NCBI GenBank assembly: GCA_964577195.1
Contig: CAZNYF010000005.1
Coordinates: 1-37,371 of the forward strand
Direction: 5' to 3'
Source: HyVt-560 sp964577195
Lineage (GTDB): Bacteria; Pseudomonadota; Gammaproteobacteria; UWMA-0217
Length of the DNA stretch: 37,371 nucleotides
Shown here: positions 23,447-32,471 of the stretch, in pieces
How positions within the stretch are numbered: position 1 is the first letter of the stretch
Layout: each line of letters starts with the position of its first letter
Translations under genes and position numbers: made by a program
Notes under the pieces: model-generated
Seen by the model: the letters and a program-made list of their open reading frames with translations, nothing else
The model's database searches: none
What the model was told of the DNA's origin: nothing

Positions 23447-25255
23447 CTAGTGCTCGAGGTCGAGAAAACTACGCAGCATGTCAGATCTTGAGGGGTGACG
23501 CAGTTTGCGCAGCGCTTTGGCCTCTATCTGACGTATTCGTTCGCGGGTGACGTCGAACTGTTTGCCCACTTCTTCGAGAGTGTGATCCGTATTCATGCCA
23601 ATGCCGAAGCGCATTCTGAGTACTTTGGCTTCACGACTAGTGAGTGAGCCTAATACGCCAGTAGTGGCTTCTCCAAGACTGGTGTTGGTGGCGGAATCCA
23701 CGGGGGATTCTGCATTACCGTCTTCGATAAAGTCACCAAGATGCGAGTCTTCATCATCGCCAATGGGCGTTTCCATTGAGATGGGTTCTTTGGCAATCTT
23801 CAATACTTTGCGAACTTTATCTTCTGGCATTTCCATGCGGATAGAGAGTTCTTCAGGTGTTGGGTCACGACCTTTTTCCTGCAACATCTGACGGGAGATC
23901 CGATTCAGTTTATTGATAGTTTCAATCATGTGAACCGGGATACGAATTGTCCGTGCCTGATCCGCGATAGAGCGGGTAATCGCTTGGCGAATCCACCAGG
24001 TTGCGTAGGTCGAAAACTTGTAGCCACGACGATATTCAAATTTATCAACCGCTTTCATCAGGCCGATGTTGCCTTCCTGAATTAAATCGAGAAATTGCAG
24101 TCCGCGATTGGTGTACTTTTTAGCGATGGAAATAACCAGACGCAAGTTCGCTTCGACCATTTCCTTTTTTGCACGACGCGCTTTGGCTTCGCCGATGGAC
24201 ATTTTGCGGTTAATCTCTTTGAGTTCAGCAATTTCCAGGTCGGTTTCTTTATGAATTTTCTTCAGCGAATTTTGTAGTGCCTGGACATCGGCCTTTTTGT
24301 GGCTTAGATCTTTAGCGTAAGCATGATCAGAGTGAATGTAGCCATCCAGCCAATCAAGATTAGTTTCATTTTCGCGAAAATTAGTAATGAATTCTTTGCG
24401 TGGCATTTTGGCTTCGCCAACACAGATCTTCATGATTTCGCGCTCCAGAGTACGAACACTGGAGACGGTTTTGTGCAGACCTCCAATCAACGCTTCAAGC
24501 GCTTTAGGGGCGAGCTTTAATTCAACAAAACAAACTGATAACTCATTGAGAAGCTTTTCCCTGATTTCATGTGATTTTGCAGCCATCGCTTTATCAAACT
24601 GTTTGCGAATGATAGCAAGCCGTTCACGGGCTTCTTCGATGGTTGGCCCCGTTGGGGTGTTATCTTCCTCTTCTTCCTTTTTTGCTTCCTTGTCTTCTTT
24701 ACTTGCAGGAGGCGCGGGAGGCGGGATGGGGCTATCGTCTGTGGGGTCGATAAAATTAACGATGAGATCAGTGAGACGCATTTCTTCGGCATCTACTTTT
24801 CCCCATTTTTCCAGCAGCCCATGAATGGCTGGAGGGTAATGCGTTAAGGCACGACGCACTTGCAACAATCCATCTTCGATCCGTTTGGCAATTTCAATTT
24901 CGCCTTCGCGAGTGAGCAGCTCGACGGTACCCATTTCACGCATATACATACGTACGGGATCGGTCGTGCGGCCAAATTCCGAGGCAACGTTAGCGAGTGC
25001 TGCCGCAGCTTCTTCAGCGGCTTCTTCATCAGATTCAACATTGTCGTCGGTCATGGCAAAAGCATCGCTATCGGGTGCTTTTTCAACGACTTTAATACCC
25101 ATGTCGTTGATCATGTTGACGATATCTTCAACCTGTTCAGCTGCCACAATGGAATCAGGCAGGTGGTCGTTAACCTCCGAATAAGTCAGGTAACCCTGCT
25201 CTTTGCCTCGGCTGATTAGTTCCTTTAATTTGGATTGTTCTGCGGTTTGGTTCAT
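23447..25255 (-). CDS. rpoD: RNA polymerase primary sigma factor (sigma-70, RpoD)
   Basis: Housekeeping sigma factor, 602 residues. Region 1.1 is at the N-terminus, followed by an acidic, Ala-rich linker, then DPVRMYMREMGTVELLTREGE (region 1.2). A non-conserved insert contains a Pro/Lys/Glu-rich stretch (PIPPPAPPASKEDKEAKKEEE). Region 2 follows, with the promoter-melting motif ATWWIRQAITRSIADQARTI. Region 3 and region 4.2 (EVGKQFDVTRERIRQIEAK, near residue 563) complete it. It recognises standard -35/-10 promoters. It is downstream of dnaG as in the macromolecular synthesis operon, but separated by 352 bases that carry promoter candidates. Confidence 0.98.
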   Translation of the reverse strand: MNQTAEQSKLKELISRGKEQGYLTYSEVNDHLPDSIVAAEQVEDIVNMINDMGIKVVEKAPDSDAFAMTDDNVESDEEAAEEAAAALANVASEFGRTTDPVRMYMREMGTVELLTREGEIEIAKRIEDGLLQVRRALTHYPPAIHGLLEKWGKVDAEEMRLTDLIVNFIDPTDDSPIPPPAPPASKEDKEAKKEEEEDNTPTGPTIEEARERLAIIRKQFDKAMAAKSHEIREKLLNELSVCFVELKLAPKALEALIGGLHKTVSSVRTLEREIMKICVGEAKMPRKEFITNFRENETNLDWLDGYIHSDHAYAKDLSHKKADVQALQNSLKKIHKETDLEIAELKEINRKMSIGEAKARRAKKEMVEANLRLVISIAKKYTNRGLQFLDLIQEGNIGLMKAVDKFEYRRGYKFSTYATWWIRQAITRSIADQARTIRIPVHMIETINKLNRISRQMLQEKGRDPTPEELSIRMEMPEDKVRKVLKIAKEPISMETPIGDDEDSHLGDFIEDGNAESPVDSATNTSLGEATTGVLGSLTSREAKVLRMRFGIGMNTDHTLEEVGKQFDVTRERIRQIEAKALRKLRHPSRSDMLRSFLDLEH

Positions 25256-25607
25256 CTAGCGATACTTTTTGCGTGCAAAAAAAGAGCCGGCGATTATATC
25301 TTTATAAGTTGTGTTGCGCCAGCATTGTGAAGTCTATCCGGTGTAATATTTTACATGTTGCTATTATTATGCCCTGAGGTTCGCCCCAATAGTATGCGTT
25401 CAAACGATGCAATAAATATATATCCTATTGATTTTACAGGATATAATCTATTTTCCCTGCATTATCTCGGAGGCAAGCTTAGGAGATATAAACCCCCTGT
25501 AATAACCAGCCCTCGATATGGCTGCTTTATTGCTAACTGAAACGGACTTTTGACAAAAAATCCAGCAATTCCCAAAGTATAGTCGATTCAAATTTTGTTG
25601 CCTGAAG
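25256..25607 (-). promoter_or_regulatory. dnaG-rpoD intergenic region, likely rpoD promoter
   Basis: This AT-rich stretch of 352 bases has no supported gene. On the minus strand the best promoter candidate is TTCACA (25326-25331) with TATAAA (25301-25306) at a 19-base spacing. A TATAAT (25293-25298) lies slightly closer to rpoD without a good -35. A perfect 8-base inverted repeat, TATATCCT at 25419-25426 and AGGATATA at 25438-25445, lies further upstream. An open frame on the plus strand at 25355-25540 shows no family features and is not called. Confidence 0.45.
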
Positions 25608-27317
25608 TCAACTCTTGCGGGATAACAGCGACTTTAATTCGAGCTTTTCTTCTGCACTAAGTTCAGAACTTTCTGAATGGTGGAGCAATTCGCTAAGCCG
25701 TTGTTGTGTACATTGCTGCAACAACTGCTGAATTGAGTCATCAAATAACGTGGGCCATGCGGCCTCTTCTGCACCGGGTGGCTGCCACATCACCAGCTGA
25801 TCTATCGCATCAGTATATTCTGATTTACGAAAGTGTTCGACCAGCGGACCTGATTTCAGTTCCGGGTTACTACTGATTATTTGTTGCAGAGAAGCCAGCA
25901 GCCCGCCCCCAGGCAATGATTGCAGGGTAGTGAGTGTTTGCGGTTGAAGGTTTGCAACAAGCTCTGGATGCTGTAGCAGGGCTGCAATCGCAAGGCGCAT
26001 CGGCGTCATTTGAATGGTTTGATGCCGCGGAATCGCTTGCGCTCTTGCGTGGATAACAGGCTTTTTAATGTGCGTCAGTTGCGCGAACGCCGCTTCAAGC
26101 TGATTACGAAGAAGCTCGGCATTGAGTCCTTGCAGTAATTTATCTGCCTCAAGATTGAGGCTTGCACGACCTTCCATAGTGGCAGTGTTGTGCTTTTTTT
26201 TCAGCGTGGTAATCAGATATTGCGATAACGGCACTGCATTGGCGACTGCTTGACGAAATGCGCTGGCACCTTCACGCCGGACGTAGGAATCAGGATCATC
26301 CGTATCGGGCAGGAATAGAAATTTTAGCGCGTGACCATCACGGATAACACCAAGCGCCTGTGTCACCGCTCTCCAGGCTGCCTTCTTACCCGCTCGATCC
26401 CCATCGAAACAAAACACCAGTTCGTTAACACCTCCTCGTAGTAGTAGCCGAAGGTGGTCTGGGGTGGTTGCAGTTCCGAGCGTGGCGACACAATTTTTTA
26501 TCCCCGCCTGAGCCAGCGCAACAACATCCATATAGCCTTCTACGATGATGAAGTGGTCTAGCCGGGTAACCGCTTTACGAGCTTCATAAAGACCATAGAG
26601 TGTATTGGATTTGTTGAAAACCGGGGTTTCTGGGGAATTAAGGTACTTGGGCTCATCATCGCCGATGATTCTGCCGCCAAAAGCACAGATCTGGCCACGA
26701 TGATTGAGAATCGGAAACATGATTCTGTCGCGAAATTTGTCATATCTACGACCTTGCTCATTTTGACTGATCAGCCCGGCTTTGAGCAGCAATGATTGTG
26801 GATGTTTTTTAGCCAGAGCATTGATTAGTTCATCCCAACTCTGCGCTGCGTAGCCGAGCATAAAGTCACGCGCGATTTCGCCGCTTAAACCCCTTTTCTT
26901 GAGATACTCAATGGCGATTGGATGCTTTTTCAGCTGTAGCTGAAAAAACTCGGTGGCATCTTTAAGGGCATCAAAAATGGGTTGGTTATCTACTTTGGGC
27001 TGCGGGTTGGAACCCGCTTCTCTGGGAACATCCAGGCCGATGTTCTCGGCAAGAGATTCGATGGATTCAACAAAGCTTAGATTCTCATATTCCATCAAAA
27101 AACTGATAGCGCTGCCATGCGCGCCACAACCAAAGCAATGATAGAACTGTTTTTGGGGGCTGACAGTAAACGAGGGTGTTTTTTCGTTGTGGAAAGGACA
27201 ACAGGCAGAAAATTCGCGCCCCTGTTTTTTCATAGGTACGCGTTGCTCTATCACTTGGACAATATCAACCTTACCAAGCAAATCATCGATAAAGGTTTGG
27301 GGAATTAGTCCATTCAT
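25608..27317 (-). CDS. dnaG: DNA primase DnaG
   Basis: Synthesises RNA primers at the replication fork; 569 residues. The CHC2-type zinc finger uses Cys40, His43, Cys61 and Cys64 (CPFH...CFGCGAHG). The TOPRIM domain has Glu260 in IIVEGYMDVVALAQAG and the DGD motif at 305-307 in FCFDGDRAGKKAA. The C-terminal helicase-binding domain is present. It starts 6 bases after the aroB stop, so it is probably translated from the pil-aro transcript. That is unusual, because dnaG normally follows rpsU. Confidence 0.97.
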   Translation of the reverse strand: MNGLIPQTFIDDLLGKVDIVQVIEQRVPMKKQGREFSACCPFHNEKTPSFTVSPQKQFYHCFGCGAHGSAISFLMEYENLSFVESIESLAENIGLDVPREAGSNPQPKVDNQPIFDALKDATEFFQLQLKKHPIAIEYLKKRGLSGEIARDFMLGYAAQSWDELINALAKKHPQSLLLKAGLISQNEQGRRYDKFRDRIMFPILNHRGQICAFGGRIIGDDEPKYLNSPETPVFNKSNTLYGLYEARKAVTRLDHFIIVEGYMDVVALAQAGIKNCVATLGTATTPDHLRLLLRGGVNELVFCFDGDRAGKKAAWRAVTQALGVIRDGHALKFLFLPDTDDPDSYVRREGASAFRQAVANAVPLSQYLITTLKKKHNTATMEGRASLNLEADKLLQGLNAELLRNQLEAAFAQLTHIKKPVIHARAQAIPRHQTIQMTPMRLAIAALLQHPELVANLQPQTLTTLQSLPGGGLLASLQQIISSNPELKSGPLVEHFRKSEYTDAIDQLVMWQPPGAEEAAWPTLFDDSIQQLLQQCTQQRLSELLHHSESSELSAEEKLELKSLLSRKS

Positions 27318-27323
27318 TGAGCG

Positions 27324-28400
27324 TCAGGTTTCTAGTGTTTTCAGCAAAGATTCTTTCGGAAAGCCACCTGTAACTACTGCCTTGCCAATTTCTTTCAAAA
27401 GAATTAGCCGTAATTCTCCATTCTGTACTTTCTTGTCTACCGCCATCAGCTGCATGAACTGATCAGTTGTCATCGATTCTGGCGCTGAGGTGGGTAGCTT
27501 GGCTTTTTCTATCAGATCTTTCGTTCGCGAGACGTCAGCAGCAGAAAGCCAGCCCATTTTTGCGGACATTTGTGCCGCCATTAACATCCCACAGCCAACC
27601 GCTTCTCCGTGTAGCCAATTGCCATATCCCATCGCGGTTTCAATGGCGTGACCGAACGTGTGACCGAAGTTGAGCAATGCGCGTTGGCCTTTTTCCTTTT
27701 CATCGGCGGCAACCACATCGGCTTTTATTTCGCAGGATCTATGGATTGCATAAGCCAATGCATCCTTGTCGCGGTTTTGTAATTTAGATAGGTTGGTTTC
27801 CAGCCAAGTGAAAAATGGCGCGTCGATGATCAGACCGTATTTAATGATTTCAGCCAATCCGGCATTGAGCTGGCGATCGTCGAGAGTATCTAGTGTGTTG
27901 GTATCAATGATGACTGCACGTGGCTGGTGGAATGCACCAATCATGTTCTTGCCGAGCGGATGATTTACGCCCGTTTTTCCACCAACGGATGAGTCTACTT
28001 GTGCAAGTAACGTGGTGGGGATCTGAATAAATGATACGCCGCGCTGGTAGGCTGCCGCAGCAAACCCGCACATGTCGCCAACCACTCCACCACCGAGCGC
28101 GATCAGACAAACATCGCGGCCAAATTTATTTTCCAGCAGCGCGGTAAAGATCTTGTTTAGCACTTCAAGTGATTTATATTCTTCACCATCGGGCAAAATA
28201 CAACTTGCGTACTTGTAGCCACCCGCATCCAGATGCCGGGTGACGCGCTCAAGATAGAGCGGAGCAACGGTTTTATTGGTCACCAGCATGACTGTCTGGT
28301 TTGGAATATGTTGGCGTAGGAGCGCTTCTAGATCAAGAGAGCCAGCGTCAATATAGATGGGGTAGCTGCGCTCGCCCAATTTAAGGTTTAGGGTTGTCAT
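27324..28400 (-). CDS. aroB: 3-dehydroquinate synthase
   Basis: Second enzyme of the shikimate pathway, making 3-dehydroquinate from DAHP; 358 residues. The NAD-binding segment GGGVVGDMCGFAAAAYQRG is followed by IPTTLLAQVDSSVGGKTGVN and HPLGKNMIGAF. Zinc ligands are expected at the Glu of LAEIIKYG and the histidines of LNFGHTFGHAIE and HGEAV. The ATG at 28400 fits the family; a frame to 28421 adds only seven residues. It is 54 bases from aroK and 6 from dnaG. Confidence 0.97.
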   Translation of the reverse strand: MTTLNLKLGERSYPIYIDAGSLDLEALLRQHIPNQTVMLVTNKTVAPLYLERVTRHLDAGGYKYASCILPDGEEYKSLEVLNKIFTALLENKFGRDVCLIALGGGVVGDMCGFAAAAYQRGVSFIQIPTTLLAQVDSSVGGKTGVNHPLGKNMIGAFHQPRAVIIDTNTLDTLDDRQLNAGLAEIIKYGLIIDAPFFTWLETNLSKLQNRDKDALAYAIHRSCEIKADVVAADEKEKGQRALLNFGHTFGHAIETAMGYGNWLHGEAVGCGMLMAAQMSAKMGWLSAADVSRTKDLIEKAKLPTSAPESMTTDQFMQLMAVDKKVQNGELRLILLKEIGKAVVTGGFPKESLLKTLET

Positions 28401-28454
28401 TCGCGTACTATACTGAGCCAACCGGAATTTTTCACCCTTGAGACAAATCGCTTC

Positions 28455-29000
28455 TCAGCGAAATTGCCTTGGCCTCCCTAAGCGCTTGTTTTCTTGCTGG
28501 AACGCTTCGAGAATTTTGCGTTTGATAGCGTGCATGTGCCCTCGGTCAGTATCAATCTGCTTATCTGCAATTTCTGTGTACAACGGATCACGTTCGATGG
28601 CTAATTGTTTTAATTTAGCAGCAGGATCTGCCACCTGGAGCAACGGGCGGTTTTCGTCTTTTGATGTACGTTTGAGTTGTTGTTTAGTTGACACTTGCAG
28701 GTGAACCACAAATCCGCGTGCAGCGAGGTATTTGCGATTTTCTGGTTTGAGGATGGCACCGCCACCTGTGGCTAGAATAATTCTCTGGCGCTGAGTGAGT
28801 TCATCAATAATCTCGCATTCGCGCTCACGAAAGCCGGTTTCACCTTCGTAATAAAAGATTGTCGGGATATCAACGCCGGTAGTTTCTTCTATCACCCGGT
28901 CACTATCAATAAACTCATAACCTAAAGCAGAAGCAACTAGTTTCCCGATTGAAGTTTTACCGGCACCCATTGGGCCAATCAAAAACAAACGATCCTTCAT
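28455..29000 (-). CDS. aroK: Shikimate kinase
   Basis: Phosphorylates shikimate at the 3-hydroxyl using ATP; 181 residues. Walker A is IGPMGAGKTSIGK at about 8-20. The shikimate-binding Asp is in FIDSDRVIEETTG, with RERE (FRERECEI) and ATGGGAILK completing the site. The lid Arg region NRPLLQV is present. I start at ATG 29000, where homologues begin. The best Shine-Dalgarno match, AAAGGAG at 29041-29047, lies 40 bases upstream, too far to serve this start directly, so initiation may depend on leader folding. The frame upstream to 29120 runs through the repeat and is not coding. Confidence 0.95.
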   Translation of the reverse strand: MKDRLFLIGPMGAGKTSIGKLVASALGYEFIDSDRVIEETTGVDIPTIFYYEGETGFRERECEIIDELTQRQRIILATGGGAILKPENRKYLAARGFVVHLQVSTKQQLKRTSKDENRPLLQVADPAAKLKQLAIERDPLYTEIADKQIDTDRGHMHAIKRKILEAFQQENKRLGRPRQFR

Positions 29001-29056
29001 CAGTGGAGGTTGTCCGCGAAGATTAAGAGCTGCTAGCTTACTCCTTTCGGGATAAG

Positions 29057-29219
29057 TATACTCTTTGCACTCAAGATGCCCGTTTATAGTGCGTAGATTT
29101 TTGTGAAGAGCAAGGCGCAAAGACGCAGTAATAGCGGGCTATTGCAACGCTTTGCAACGCCGCTATTCGCAAAAAGATGCGTGCTATAAAACGGGGTATT
29201 CTTGGATGCAAAGAGTATA
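29057..29219. repeat. Large nested inverted repeat between pilQ and aroK
   Basis: The ends are perfect 13-base inverted copies: TATACTCTTTGCA at 29057-29069 and its complement at 29207-29219. Alignable arms of about 50 bases run inward with a few gaps. The centre is AATAGCGGGCTATT at about 29130-29143, flanked by complementary GCAAAG/CTTTGC. It has no coding capacity. The structure fits a BIME- or MITE-like intergenic element. One arm recurs at 9627-9672 and the core recurs at 20771-20878. Confidence 0.88.
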
Positions 29220-29226
29220 TGGCTCT

Positions 29227-31341
29227 CTATTGAACATTCAGATTGCTATCGAGAATTTTCGGCGTAACAAAAATCAGCAATTCAGATTTATCATTTCGCT
29301 CCAGATCGCGTCTGAACAATTTGCCTATGAAAGGCAAGCTACCCAGAAACGGGATAGAGCGGGTATTTTCAGCGGAAGTTTCTTCAAAGATTCCGCCAAG
29401 CACAATGGTTTGACCATTTTCAACTAAAACTTCGGTTTCAATTTCCCGAGTATCAATGCTGGGAATGCCGTTGAAAATTGCACCAACACTGTCACGACTG
29501 ACAGAGAGTTTCATTCTAATGCGATTATCTTTGGTGATATGCGGTGTCACTTCGAGACTTAATACGGCCTTCTTGAACGCGATGCTGGTTGCACCACTGG
29601 AAGTTGCTTCCTCATAAGGGATTTCAACACCTTGTTCGATGCGCGCTTTGTGTTTGTTCGAAGTGATAATTCTGGGACTGGCAACGATCTCGGCTCGATC
29701 CTCAACCTGCGCTGCAGACAGCTCAAGATCAAGTTGTGCGCCTAGAGGTATTTTTGCCAAGTTAAACCCGATGGTCCCTGCCGGACTGGTCGCTCCAAGT
29801 GCAATATTAAAGTCACTACCAATAATTTCGTTAGCATTAACATTGCGATTCCCACCCGAGAATGCGATGCCTAGCTCATGAGTAAAGCGGTCGCTCGCTG
29901 TAACAATTCGAGCTTCGATCAAAACCTGTTGAACAGAAACATCAAGCTTGGCAATCAGCGCACGAATTTCGTCAATCTTAGCGGGTGTGTCCTGGACCAG
30001 AAGACTATTAGTGCGCTTATCAATCGTAACGTTACCGCGATCAGACAGGATAGAATTATCTCCGCTACTCGTTTTGATCAAGCTCGCCATATCTTTGGCA
30101 TCGGCATAGTTGAGTCCAATAATTTCAGTGCGTAAAGTCACCAGTTGCTCAACCTGTACGGTAGCTTCCTGGTCAGCTTTTTCACGGGCGCGTATATTTT
30201 TTGCCGTATCAACGTATAGCACGTTGCCTTGCTGGCGCTTATCCAGTCCTTGAGTTCTCAAAATAATGGCCAGCGCCTGATCCCACGGTACATCTTTTAG
30301 GCGCAAAGTGATTTCACCACGGACGGCATCACTCACCACTACATTCAAACCGGTAAAATCAGCAATTAATTGGAGCACTGAGCGTACTTCGATTGACTGA
30401 AAATTTAGCGATAGTCGGTCGCCGGAATAGGTTATTTCTTTCTTTTTCTTGGCTAATGCCTGACTTTTTGAAACGGGGCGAATTTCAACCGTATAGGTGT
30501 CACCAGACTGGTAAGCAATTTGGCTAAAGTCGCCCTTGGCCGAGATAACAATCGAAGAACTGCTCCCCGAAGAACGTGCATCAATTGTAGAAACCGGGGT
30601 AGCAAAGTCGACCACATCCATTCTTCGCTGCAAACCGGGTGCTAGCTCAGCGCCCTTAAAGCTCACAATAATTTTGCTGCCCTGCTGCTGGATATCAATA
30701 GGCATACGGGTATCTGATAGTTTGATCAAAACTCTGCCAGCTCCGCCTTCGCCGCGGCGAAAATCAATATTGCTAACGCCAAAACCGCTATTGGCCGTCA
30801 TCGCTTGGGCCGCAACATCATATGTCGCATGAGATGCAGTCTCTTCTGGATCAGCAGAACCATTGTAAACATCGGCGGCAGGGGTGATAACCTGACGGTT
30901 TTTTGATGCGAGTATTAAAATCAGCTCATTGCCACTGGCGGTGGTTTCGTAACTCATCATTTCAGACAGGCTAATGACCAAACGAGTTCGATCATGAGTC
31001 TGCGCTGCGCTGAGGCTCTGAACGCCACCGACCTGAATCGGCAAGTAACGCTTGCTCATCTGATTGCTGGTATCGGAAAAATCCAATGTCAGGCGGGCGG
31101 GATTGGCAATCGAAAAGACTTTTGGCGATGGCGCAGAGCCATCAAATTGCAATCTAATTTCGATATTGTTGTTTGGTAAGGAATTGAAATTGACAGATTT
31201 GAGTTCATGAACTGCCGCAATCGCGCCCTGCAACGGGAGCACCAAAACCAACAAGGTGAGCAGCCAATACATCAGATGCGGGTTGCCCCATTTTTTAAAT
31301 ATAAAATCCATTTTGAATATCGTCTTGTTATAAATCTTCAT
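29227..31341 (-). CDS. pilQ: Type IV pilus secretin PilQ
   Basis: Outer-membrane secretin through which the pilus exits; 704 residues. It has a signal peptide (about 20-43, LMYWLLTLLVLVLPLQGAIA). AMIN domains for peptidoglycan contact follow (VNFNSLPNNNIEIRLQFDG and a second near 190-290). A secretin/TonB short N-terminal domain begins ISLNFQSIEVRSVLQLIADFTGLN in pattern. The secretin core contains VQQVLIEARIV and ends ENTRSIPFLGSLPFIGKLFRR. It is the last pil gene of the operon and is followed by the inverted repeat and aroK. Confidence 0.97.
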   Translation of the reverse strand: MKIYNKTIFKMDFIFKKWGNPHLMYWLLTLLVLVLPLQGAIAAVHELKSVNFNSLPNNNIEIRLQFDGSAPSPKVFSIANPARLTLDFSDTSNQMSKRYLPIQVGGVQSLSAAQTHDRTRLVISLSEMMSYETTASGNELILILASKNRQVITPAADVYNGSADPEETASHATYDVAAQAMTANSGFGVSNIDFRRGEGGAGRVLIKLSDTRMPIDIQQQGSKIIVSFKGAELAPGLQRRMDVVDFATPVSTIDARSSGSSSSIVISAKGDFSQIAYQSGDTYTVEIRPVSKSQALAKKKKEITYSGDRLSLNFQSIEVRSVLQLIADFTGLNVVVSDAVRGEITLRLKDVPWDQALAIILRTQGLDKRQQGNVLYVDTAKNIRAREKADQEATVQVEQLVTLRTEIIGLNYADAKDMASLIKTSSGDNSILSDRGNVTIDKRTNSLLVQDTPAKIDEIRALIAKLDVSVQQVLIEARIVTASDRFTHELGIAFSGGNRNVNANEIIGSDFNIALGATSPAGTIGFNLAKIPLGAQLDLELSAAQVEDRAEIVASPRIITSNKHKARIEQGVEIPYEEATSSGATSIAFKKAVLSLEVTPHITKDNRIRMKLSVSRDSVGAIFNGIPSIDTREIETEVLVENGQTIVLGGIFEETSAENTRSIPFLGSLPFIGKLFRRDLERNDKSELLIFVTPKILDSNLNVQ

Positions 31342-31356
31342 ATTGTTAGCCCCTGT

Positions 31357-31875
31357 CTATGGGGTTTTTATTGCGATTGACGCCGGACGTTTTATAAATC
31401 CACCGTATCCATCTGGTGTGACTTCGCTGAGTTTGACACTGTTATCAGTAACAGTGGTGATTTTGCCGTGATTCTGGCCCATGTAGTTCCCTACCCTGAC
31501 TCTTTGGATAGTACCTTCTGGTGTTCTGATTAGCGCCCATTCCTGACCGCCTTGCTGCATCGTCCCTACCATCTTTAGTGCATCCAGTGGAAAACTTTCG
31601 AGGTATTCTTTCGAACGGTGTTGATTAACTTTAACCGAGCCGACCGGTTTATGTTCTGTCACCAGCTTTGCTGCCAGCACGCCTTCATCAAATGGACTGC
31701 GTTGATGATCAGGATAATTAAATGGCTGATACGCTGTCACTTCCGGAATTGCAGCAATATCAGAAGCAGGTTTGGCTTTTACAGCATTAATGTAATCATC
31801 CAGATCTGAGTTATCGTGCTCACATCCAGCTAGTCCAACCAAGCAAATTAGTGCGAGCGTTCCGATGCGGATCAT
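31357..31875 (-). CDS. pilP: Type IV pilus inner-membrane lipoprotein PilP
   Basis: Lipoprotein of 172 residues with a clear lipobox, LVGLAGC (Cys about 18). A flexible linker follows, and then a C-terminal domain with the family pattern LKMVGTMQQGGQEWALIRTPEGTIQRVRVGNYMGQNHGKI. PilP links the PilMNO inner-membrane complex to the secretin PilQ. The start overlaps the pilO stop by 4 bases (ATGA), and the stop is 15 bases before pilQ. Confidence 0.95.
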   Translation of the reverse strand: MIRIGTLALICLVGLAGCEHDNSDLDDYINAVKAKPASDIAAIPEVTAYQPFNYPDHQRSPFDEGVLAAKLVTEHKPVGSVKVNQHRSKEYLESFPLDALKMVGTMQQGGQEWALIRTPEGTIQRVRVGNYMGQNHGKITTVTDNSVKLSEVTPDGYGGFIKRPASIAIKTP

Positions 31876-32471
31876 GATCCGTCCTCCTGATCGGCAAGAT
31901 ACCGATAGGTCTTCGCTGTCACATCCATAGAAAGCTTGTTGTCACTGGTAGGTGACAGTTTAATGTTGTGCAACGTGACGATACGGGGTAAAGCTGCAAT
32001 ACCGCTAGAGAATTTTGCCATCTGATGATAATCACCCGTCACGCGAATCTGAATGGGTTTTTCTGCATAGAACCCTTTGGTCACTTCTTTTTGTGGTTTA
32101 AACAGATTAATTTTCAGCCCGCTTGCCAAACCAGTTTGCGAAACATCCAGAATCACAGCAGGAATTTCTGTTCCGCTAGGGAGTTGTCGCAACATAGCTC
32201 CTAGCTCTTCTTCCATTTCCTTAAGCTGTACCTGATAGACTTTAATATTGGCAGATTTCTTATATTTGACATCAAAGCTGCGTCTTAAATCTTGCTCTTT
32301 CACCGCCAGTTGTCTCAAATCTTCCAATTGATTACGGGAATGAAAATAATAACCGGCACCCAGCACTGTCGTCAGTACCAGCATCATTAAAATAGCTTTA
32401 ACCGCAAGGGGCGCATTACCCAGCTTGGAAAGATCACTAATATCCAGATTTTTGAAATCGTTAAGATCCAT
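31872..32471 (-). CDS. pilO: Type IV pilus alignment protein PilO
   Basis: Bitopic inner-membrane protein of 199 residues. One membrane helix (AILMMLVLTTVLGAGYYFHS, about 26-45) is followed by a periplasmic coiled coil (about 48-100) and a ferredoxin-like domain with LPSGTEIPAVILDVSQTGLASGL and later VTGDYHQMAKFSSGIAAL. It forms heterodimers with PilN. Its start overlaps the end of pilN by 11 bases. Confidence 0.95.
   Translation of the reverse strand: MDLNDFKNLDISDLSKLGNAPLAVKAILMMLVLTTVLGAGYYFHSRNQLEDLRQLAVKEQDLRRSFDVKYKKSANIKVYQVQLKEMEEELGAMLRQLPSGTEIPAVILDVSQTGLASGLKINLFKPQKEVTKGFYAEKPIQIRVTGDYHQMAKFSSGIAALPRIVTLHNIKLSPTSDNKLSMDVTAKTYRYLADQEDGS

Noticed and set aside
24387..24824. A 145-codon open frame on the plus strand opposite rpoD
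   Set aside because: It is antisense to a highly conserved gene, is Ser/Arg-rich as expected of shadow frames, and has no family motif or ribosome site.
25355..25540. A 61-codon plus-strand frame in the dnaG-rpoD spacer
   Set aside because: The composition follows the AT-rich background, there is no convincing ribosome-binding site, and it overlaps the likely rpoD promoter upstream region.
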